A DNA stretch of 23,494 nucleotides from Prasinococcaceae sp. CCMP 1430 (lineage: Eukaryota; Prasinodermophyta; Palmophyllophyceae; Prasinococcales; Prasinococcaceae), in NCBI GenBank assembly GCA_013416795.1, contig RQSC01000189.1, positions 1-23,494 of the forward strand, in the 5' to 3' direction. The notes under the pieces are model-generated. The model ran no database searches and was not told the DNA's origin. It saw only the letters and a list, made by a program, of their open reading frames with translations. Position 1 is the first letter of the stretch, and each line of letters starts with the position of its first letter. A program made the position numbers and the translations under genes. Shown piece after piece: positions 17,984 to 23,494 of the stretch.

Positions 17984-18015
17984 CACCCCGACCTGGTGCC
18001 GCGGCGGCGGAGGGG
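17611..18015. promoter_or_regulatory. Probable bidirectional promoter between PGB-like gene and IF-2
   Basis: Divergent spacer of about 400 bp. It holds GCGGGAAA (17755-17762), the reverse complement of the E2F-type consensus TTTCCCGC. It also has a 6-bp inverted repeat GAGATA-TCGTT-TATCTC (17733-17749), an ATGAATGAATG stretch (17801-17811), and a (CCCCA)n run at 17957-17989 whose minus strand (GGGGT)n could form a G-quadruplex. The IF-2 frame is open from an ATG at 17806 through this region, so part of it could be coding. Confidence 0.45.
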
Positions 18016-20052
18016 ATGGCGGGCGTCCAGGCGGCGGCCGCACGGGGCGGAGGGCGCGGGCGCGGGCGCGGGCGCGAGGGTCGGCCGCCACCCATGAAAC
18101 GCTTCACAGCGAGCGCGGAAGAGCAGCTCAAGGCGCAGCGCGCGCGCGCGGCGGAGAGGCGCGCAGCCAAGGCGGCCGCGGCGGGCGTCAAGGCCGAGAT
18201 TCTCGAGATTCCCGCCGAGGGCATGTCGCCCGCCGCCCTCGCGTCAGAGCTCGCGCTGAGCGACGCGGAGGTGGTCAAAACGCTCTTCATGAAGGGCATC
18301 ATGTGCACGGTGAACCAGGTGCTGGACGCCGACACCATCAAGATGGTGTGTGACGAGTTCGAGGTGGAGTATGTCGACGAGGACGCCGTGAGCGTGTCGG
18401 ACGGTGCCAAGAAAACCTCCGAATTCCTCGACGAGGCCGACATGGACAACCTCGCGCCGCGCCCGCCCATCGTGACCATCATGGGCCACGTCGACCACGG
18501 CAAGACCAGCCTGCTCGACTACATCCGCAAGGAGGCGGTCGCCGAGGGCGAGGCCGGTGGTATCACGCAGGGCATCGGAGCGTACCGCGCGGAGGTGCCC
18601 ATGGGTGAGGACGGCGAGGATTCGCCGGTCGTGTTCCTCGACACGCCCGGACACGAGGCCTTCAGCGCCATGCGTGCGCGCGGCGCGCGCCTCACCGACA
18701 TTGCGGTGATCGTGTGCGCGGCCGACGACGGCGCGCAGCCGCAGACCGCCGAGGCCGTCGCGCACGCGCAGGCGGCGGGCGTGCCCATCGTGGTGGCCAT
18801 CACCAAGATCGACAAGGAGGGCTCCGACATCGAGGCGGCCAAGAACTCGATCGCGGCACTGGGGCTTGCGCCCGAGGAGTGGGGCGGTGAGGTGCCGTTC
18901 ATCTGTCTGAGCTCCAAGACTGGCGACGGCGTGGACGACCTCCTGGAGACGCTTGCGCTCACCGCCGAGGTCGCCGAGCTGCGCGCCAACCCGGACGCGC
19001 TCGCCAAGGGCACCGTGGTGGAGGCATCCCTCGATCGCCAGGCGGGCGCCACGGCCACGGTCGTGGTGCAGAACGGCACGCTGCGCGTGGGCGACAGCGT
19101 GAGCGTCGGCGCGGTGAGCGGGCGCGTGCGCTCGCTCACCGACTGCTACGGCGAACGCATGGACGCGGTGGGCCCCTCGGAGTCGGCCCTCGTGGCGGGG
19201 CTCGGTGGCGTCCCCGAGGCGGGCGACGTGTTCACCGTGCACGCCAGCGAGAAGGAGGCGCGCGCGGCGGCCAAGGCCAAGGAGACGGAGGCGCGCGAGA
19301 AGCGCCTCGCAGCGCAGGCAGGGCAGGACATGGTCACCATCTCGCGATCGGTGGTCAAGACCGAGGAGGGCGACCAGGAGCTGCAGCGCGTCAACGTGAT
19401 CCTCAAGGTCGACAGCGCGGGCGTGGTGGAGGCCATCAAGGCGGCGCTCAACGAGCTCCCGCAGGACCGCGTGTCGCTGCGCTTCCTGCTGGCAGCGCCC
19501 GGCGAGGTGTCGCGCTCGGACGTCGACCTCGCGGCCGCGTCGGAGGGCATGATCCTGACCTTCAGCGCGGGCGTGCCGGCGGCCGTCGAGAAGGCGTGCC
19601 AAGAGCAAGGGGTGGAGCTCCGCCAGTACAAGGTCATTTACGACATGGTCGACGACATGCGCGACATGATGGAAGGCAAGATGGGCACCGTCAAGGAGGA
19701 GGAGCCCATTGGCAGCTTTGTGGTGAAGGCGGTGTTCGGCGGACGCGACGGCAAGGTGGCAGGCGGGCTGGTCGAGGAGGGCAGGGTCGAGGTCGGGTGC
19801 TTCTTGCGCGGAAAGCGCGGCAAGAAGACGCTGGTGGAAGCCGGCGAGCTCACGCAGCTGCGCCGGTTCCAGGACAACGTCACGGTCGTCGAGGAGGGCA
19901 CGGAGTGCGGCCTGTTCACGCCCGCCTTCGACGCGTGGGAGGAGGGCGACGAGATTGAGGCGTTCGTCTACGTGCGCAAGAAGAACACGCTCGAGGAGGC
20001 CTCCAAGTCGTTCACCGACGCGCTCAAGGAGAAGAAACTCGTCGCCTCGTAA
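18016..20052 (+). CDS. infB: Plastid-type translation initiation factor IF-2
   Basis: GTPase that places initiator fMet-tRNA on the small ribosomal subunit. 678 residues from the ATG at 18016 ([17 protein letters not shown]). Order: Gly/Arg-rich N-terminus; IF-2 N-domain with [19 protein letters not shown], the form seen in cyanobacteria and plastids; G1 GHVDHGKT; G2 around [11 protein letters not shown]3 DTPGHEAF; G4 as TKID; G5 [13 protein letters not shown]; then domain II and the C-terminal IF-2 domains to the end ([20 protein letters not shown]). The G4 motif is usually NKxD, so Thr replaces Asn here. No intron is needed for the conserved part. No convincing signal or transit peptide is visible at the ATG at 18016. 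The frame is open to an ATG at 17806 (748 residues), but that extension looks more like untranslated DNA, so the targeting sequence may lie there or in an upstream exon. Plastid rather than mitochondrial assignment rests on the N-domain similarity. Confidence 0.93.
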   Translation: MAGVQAAAARGGGRGRGRGREGRPPPMKRFTASAEEQLKAQRARAAERRAAKAAAAGVKAEILEIPAEGMSPAALASELALSDAEVVKTLFMKGIMCTVNQVLDADTIKMVCDEFEVEYVDEDAVSVSDGAKKTSEFLDEADMDNLAPRPPIVTIMGHVDHGKTSLLDYIRKEAVAEGEAGGITQGIGAYRAEVPMGEDGEDSPVVFLDTPGHEAFSAMRARGARLTDIAVIVCAADDGAQPQTAEAVAHAQAAGVPIVVAITKIDKEGSDIEAAKNSIAALGLAPEEWGGEVPFICLSSKTGDGVDDLLETLALTAEVAELRANPDALAKGTVVEASLDRQAGATATVVVQNGTLRVGDSVSVGAVSGRVRSLTDCYGERMDAVGPSESALVAGLGGVPEAGDVFTVHASEKEARAAAKAKETEAREKRLAAQAGQDMVTISRSVVKTEEGDQELQRVNVILKVDSAGVVEAIKAALNELPQDRVSLRFLLAAPGEVSRSDVDLAAASEGMILTFSAGVPAAVEKACQEQGVELRQYKVIYDMVDDMRDMMEGKMGTVKEEEPIGSFVVKAVFGGRDGKVAGGLVEEGRVEVGCFLRGKRGKKTLVEAGELTQLRRFQDNVTVVEEGTECGLFTPAFDAWEEGDEIEAFVYVRKKNTLEEASKSFTDALKEKKLVAS

Positions 20053-20137
20053 ACGCGAGTTCGCGCTCTCTCGCTCACGGCACGTCGAGGTAGGCCCACG
20101 AGACTTTTGATTAAAAGCCCCATTTTCTCCTGTGGTC

Positions 20138-20836
20138 ATGTGCGCGCCGCGTGAGAGCATACGCCGATTCCCCCGGCGCACATTCGGAGAGGACTCCGCG
20201 CTCACGTTAGCACTCAGGCACGGCGGTAGCGCTGCCTGCGTGCCACAGCGCGCGCTACCGCAAGGCGGCGTGCGCTGGCGCTGGCGCGCCGCCGCCGCGG
20301 TGCGCGGGAGGGCGCGCCGCCGCCGCGCAACCCGAACTGCAACAAGGACACGCAGCGGCCGGTGGCGCTCGGAACGGGCCTGCCGCCCGAGACAGAGCAG
20401 CGCTGCCTCGAGCTGACCGAGATGGCGCCCGTGGTGCTCTTCATGAAGGTGCGCGACGCGGCGGCGGGCGCCGCCAGCGCCGCTGCCCCCCGCGGCCGCT
20501 CCGGGGCGGCAGGCGGGGCCAGGCGACGTGGCTCGAGACTGACCGCTGCGCATCTGCATCCCCGGCCTGCGCGCATCCCAGGGCAACCGCGAGCAGCCGC
20601 GCTGCGGCTTCTCGGCGACGTCGGTGCAGGTGCTCAACGCCTGCCGCGCGAACTTCGAGACGGTGGACGTGCTCGACGACCCGAGCATGCGCGACGCCAT
20701 GAAGATCTTTAGCTCGTGGCCCACGTTCCCTCAGCTCTACGTCGAGGGTGAGTTCTACGGCGGGTGCGACATCCTCATGGAAATGTACCAGGACGGCGAG
20801 TTGCAGGAGCTAATCGAAAGGGTCAACATGTCGTGA
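20138..20836 (+). CDS. CGFS-type monothiol glutaredoxin
   Basis: Iron-sulfur cluster carrier/redox family. Proposed exons are 20138-20150, 20249-20448 and 20582-20836, giving 155 residues. The last intron is secure: ATGAAG|GTGCGC...CCCAG|GGCAAC restores the family signature K-G-x(n)-P-x-CGFS as VVLFMK joined to GNREQPRCGFS, phase 0. Downstream features match the fold: WPTFPQLYV (cis-Pro TFP), GGCDILMEM (GG-[CS]-D motif binding glutathione) and the terminal helix GELQELIERV. The 5' part is tentative. ATG TGC GCG CCG C spliced at GTGAGA to an acceptor CCACAG gives a phase-1 join and an Arg/Ala-rich N-terminus that would suit organelle import; the segment NPNCNKDTQRPVALGTGLPP onward is firmly coding. 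It lies 85 nt downstream of IF-2 on the same strand but is a separate gene. Confidence 0.85.
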
Positions 20837-20974
20837 TGCGCGCGCCAGCTGGCGCGGGGCTCGGTGCGCTCAAGGCCGTTCCCGGCACCGCGCGAGCGCA
20901 GCATCAATAATTACAGTCGCGAGCGTTTGTACACTGCTGGCCTTGCTCTAGCTAGACTGAGCTCTCTACGACAG

Positions 20975-22681
20975 TTATAAGACGTGGACGCGCTCCTTGT
21001 CTACGATGGTCTCGCGGCACATCGGACAGCGCGTCATGCGCGGGTCGCCGGCGCATTCCTGGCACAGGACCACGTGCTTGCAGGGCCGTAGCAGCACCTC
21101 CAGCGGCGCCGCCATGCACACCTTGCACTTGCTGGCGAGTTCGTCGTCCGCTGTGGCTGCGACGGGTGTTCGCACGGGCGTGGGCTGCTGCGCCTGCGCA
21201 GCGGCGAATCTCGCAGCAGCCGCCGCTCCGGCAGCCGCGGCCGCGGACTGGGAAGTCCTCGGTGCAGTCCTCTCTGCGGACGCTGCACTGGCCGGCGGGT
21301 AGACCTCGTCGAGGCGGAACACAGGCGCCGCTGCTCGCCATATGCGCACCCACTCTTGCTGCAGGTCCCGCACCGCCAGCGAGAGCTCTCGCTCAGAGCG
21401 GGCATACGCCTCCTTCATCAGCTGCTTGCGCTCCTCGTCTTCGACGTCCCTTTGCGCAGAGGAGGGCGCCCGCGCCGACCTCTCGGCCTCCCGCTCCTGC
21501 CGACGACTCGCAGTGCGATCAGCCCCATCGCCGAGCGCCTCTCTGGCCCTGCGATCGCTTTCCCTGCGTGTTTTGCGCGCCTGCCTCCATCGGCGCTGGT
21601 GCTCCACGAGCGCGGCCACGAGCGCAGGCTCGCTAAAGCCGCCATTGGCATCGGCAAAATCCAGCGCGTCCGAACGCAGCAGCTCCTCGTAGGCGTCAGT
21701 GCCGCGCGCTGCACGCCGCATGTCGATGAGTAAAAGCGCACGCAGCGCTTCGCGGCCACCTGCCGCAGCTGCCTGCGTCAGTAGGCCGGCACCTACGGCC
21801 TCATGGACGGCCACAAGGCCGCGGCCGCGATCGCCGCTGCTCCTGGCGTCGACGCACAGCGCGGCCACCACGTCACCGGCGTCAACGAGCCGCGCTCGCA
21901 CGAGGCGCGTCGTTGGGCCCGGGCCGCCCGCGGCAGAGGTGCATGCGACGAGACCGCTCCCTGCTGTGAACAGGGCACGCGCGGCGTCGCGTGCGGCGGC
22001 GTACGGATTGCCACGGTCGACGGGCGCCGACCCCGCGGCCGCTGCCAGCTCCTTCAGCGTTGCGCGCCTCGCAGCCTCGACGGCCGCGTCCTCCAGCAGG
22101 GCGCACAAAGGCTCCCCGCCCGCCTCCTCCACGGCACGCCAGCCGTCACAGCGAGGCGAAGCAGCAGCGACGATCGCGGGGAGCGACGCGCGGTGCTCTG
22201 CGCCCCGCGCGAGTGCGGCAGCCGCCGCGTCCGCTAGAGCCGACGCCACCTCTGGTGACTGCACTTGCACCACGGCGAACAGGCCGCCACCGCGTGCGCG
22301 TCGGCACGCCGCCAGCAGCGCGAGCCCTCCAACTCCGTCGGCGGCGAGGCGCAGCTCTGCCGCAGCAGCGCCTGGGTCGCGCCGATACAGGTCGCGCGGG
22401 CGATGCTTGGGCAGCACAGCAGCCGGGCTGCGCACCAGCCTCTGCCGGAGCGCCGCCACCTCGCTGGGCGAGTCGTAGTCGGTCGAGGCCAGCTGCGAGC
22501 CCGCATAGCCCAGCAGGGCGACCGCAGGGACCCCCACCGCGGCCGCGGGCGCCAGTGCGACGGCTCCGATAGCGGCCGCCGAGCCCGCGAGCGCGGCGAC
22601 GACGGCGCCGGCCGACGCCGACGCCAATTGGTACCACCGCCGCCTGCGCGCCGCCGCCTCGAGCTCGCCGTCGCTCACCCA
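20975..22681 (-). CDS. C-terminal RING-finger protein with N-terminal hydrophobic segment
   Basis: Probable E3 ubiquitin ligase. The final ~50 residues are a C3HC4 RING: CKVC, eleven residues, CKHVVLCQEC, then CPMC, ending ETIVDKERVHVL. This is similar in layout to the C-terminal RINGs of MUL1/IAP-like ligases. Near the N-terminus a ~45-residue stretch of Ala/Val/Leu/Gly (AGAVVAALAGSAAAIGAVAL and on to LLGYAGSQLAS) could make one or two membrane spans. The middle is Ala-rich helical with possible degenerate repeats, then a charged segment (RQARKTRRESDRRAREAL) and an Ala-rich linker. The start is unresolved: no ATG precedes the hydrophobic region in frame, and I place the left exon edge at 22681 after a GCGCGGCAG acceptor-like site. 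The frame itself stays open further upstream past 22828, so an upstream ATG exon is needed. Confidence 0.75.
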   Translation of the reverse strand, partial: WVSDGELEAAARRRRWYQLASASAGAVVAALAGSAAAIGAVALAPAAAVGVPAVALLGYAGSQLASTDYDSPSEVAALRQRLVRSPAAVLPKHRPRDLYRRDPGAAAAELRLAADGVGGLALLAACRRARGGGLFAVVQVQSPEVASALADAAAAALARGAEHRASLPAIVAAASPRCDGWRAVEEAGGEPLCALLEDAAVEAARRATLKELAAAAGSAPVDRGNPYAAARDAARALFTAGSGLVACTSAAGGPGPTTRLVRARLVDAGDVVAALCVDARSSGDRGRGLVAVHEAVGAGLLTQAAAAGGREALRALLLIDMRRAARGTDAYEELLRSDALDFADANGGFSEPALVAALVEHQRRWRQARKTRRESDRRAREALGDGADRTASRRQEREAERSARAPSSAQRDVEDEERKQLMKEAYARSERELSLAVRDLQQEWVRIWRAAAPVFRLDEVYPPASAASAERTAPRTSQSAAAAAGAAAAARFAAAQAQQPTPVRTPVAATADDELASKCKVCMAAPLEVLLRPCKHVVLCQECAGDPRMTRCPMCRETIVDKERVHVL

Positions 22682-22959
22682 CTGCCGCGCATGGTCCCCG
22701 CTCCGAATCGGTGTGCCTCCCGGCCGGACACTCGCGGCGCCCGCACACCGGCCCGCGCGCGCGCTTCGGTAACCGCTCGGCAGCTTCCCGGGAATGACGC
22801 GGTCACTCGATAATCGAACCCTAAACAATTTTGTGACCTTAATACAAGATACCGGGGCGCCCGGCTGCGGCCGGGCGGGTGGAGCCCGGAGGTGTGTGCC
22901 GGGTGGCCGGGCCGAGCGCGCGGCAACCCTAGCTCGCTCGCTCGCGAGAGCGCGACTGA

Positions 22960-23494
22960 ACCCGCTGCCTCAGCGAACGGCAGCTGCTCCATCATGGCGC
23001 GCGCTCGGCGGGCCACCAGCGACTTGGTCGCGTGGTTGGCCTGAGGGCCGACGAGGGCGCGGCTCAAGCACGTGCGGAGGAGGTAGGGGGGAATCTCCTG
23101 CAGCTGCTTGACGGTCGGCTTCTTCGGGTCGATGCGAATGCTCGAGCCCTCGAACGGGAGGAAGACGTAGAACAGCACGATATCGCGCACCTCCATGTTG
23201 ACTCGCACAGCCTTCCGGCAGTTGTTCGTGCGCGTATGATAGTTCTGCGCCCACAGCAGAAACCTGTAGTCGGCCTGGTAGATGCCCGACACGTGTAGAA
23301 GCAGGTGCCTGACCCACTCGCCCCCCATCCGTCCCGGGGTCACCACGGGCGAGTCAGCACCGGGCCGAGACGGCGAGCCGAGTACAAACCCTCTCGATAA
23401 CCCTGTTAGGCCGCGCGGCGCGTTCGGGTTGGGACGGCCCGCCCCAGCCGCCGGCCCGCGGCCGCCCCGGGCCGGCGGTTTGGGGCGGAGGGGG
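22960..23494 (-). CDS. Unrecognised protein, partial at right edge
   Basis: Open on the minus strand from the window edge with no stop. The convincing part is about 23330-22970: MGGEWVRHLLLHVSGIYQ, then DYRFLLWAQNYHTRTNNCRK, VRVNMEVRDIVLFYVFLPFE, DPKKPTVKQLQEIPPYLLRT and a helical end RRARAMMEQLPFAEAAG. Amino-acid usage (Tyr, Asn, Trp, Phe) is unlike the random Ala/Arg/Pro frames of this GC-rich DNA, which supports real coding. I do not recognise the family. The frame continues without stop to a TGA at 22675, but after about 22960 it becomes low-complexity and overlaps the RING gene. Either an intron starts there or this gene supplies the missing 5' exon(s) of the RING gene on the same strand. 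Confidence 0.5.
23448..23478. repeat. GC-only inverted repeat
   Basis: CCGCCGGCCCG, a 9-nt spacer, then CGGGCCGGCGG: a perfect 11-bp stem close to the right end. It could be a hairpin that stopped the assembly. Confidence 0.85.

Noticed and set aside
17806-18015. N-terminal extension of IF-2 from the ATG at 17806
   Set aside because: The extension passes through the (CCCCA)n repeat as Pro/His and shows no clear targeting signal. The ATG at 18016 is preferred, though not proven.
18244-20724. 826-residue minus-strand open frame antisense to IF-2 and glutaredoxin
   Set aside because: It is an antisense shadow of high-GC coding DNA. The plus-strand proteins are unmistakable, and the antisense product is Arg/His/Leu-rich noise.
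1-23494. tRNA, rRNA, CRISPR arrays, transposase or integrase genes
   Set aside because: None were seen. No box-B-like GGTTCGAATCC with a foldable context, no regularly spaced direct repeats with spacers, and no recognisable transposase, reverse transcriptase or integrase motif.

Overview
The window looks like GC-rich nuclear DNA from a unicellular plastid-bearing eukaryote. The signs are GT-AG introns, a cyanobacterial-type (plastid) translation initiation factor IF-2, a CGFS monothiol glutaredoxin, kinesin-light-chain-style TPR repeats, secreted LRR and Cys-rich proteins, and very long (CA)n/(GT)n tracts. A haptophyte or a stramenopile such as a pelagophyte is my best guess, but the sequence does not settle the group. 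One ambiguous base (N, position 2136) marks an assembly problem inside a gene.

Layout. 1-870: dinucleotide repeats and unremarkable GC-rich DNA. 871-2135 (-): the C-terminal part of a MAP3K/STE11-type kinase, cut at the N and followed by more CA/GT repeats. 2905-4242 (-): TPR protein. 5069-5740 (-): small secreted Cys-rich protein with one intron. 6574-7623 (-): secreted LRR protein. Each of these last two genes is preceded by a nearly identical ~200-bp element that carries a TATA box upstream and a small conserved upstream ORF. 8226-9391 (+): small single-membrane-span protein in four probable exons. 9564-12383 (-): large intron-free coiled-coil protein. 13118-15116 (+): three-exon Ala-rich repeat protein with basic nuclear-type motifs. 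15518-17610 (-): Gln-rich/coiled-coil protein with two peptidoglycan-binding-like domains. 18016-20052 (+): plastid-type IF-2, divergent from the previous gene. 20138-20836 (+): CGFS glutaredoxin. 20975-22681 (-): C-terminal RING protein. 22960-23494 (-): part of an unrecognised protein that runs off the right end.

There is no operon logic. Functional links are limited to two or three probable organelle proteins (IF-2, glutaredoxin, perhaps the PGB-like protein) and the pair of secreted-protein genes that share a promoter/leader. That shared leader is the most striking structure in the window. Introns are consistent in style: every donor I could place, with one tentative possible exception, starts GTG (mostly GTGCGT or GTGAGC) rather than GTA.
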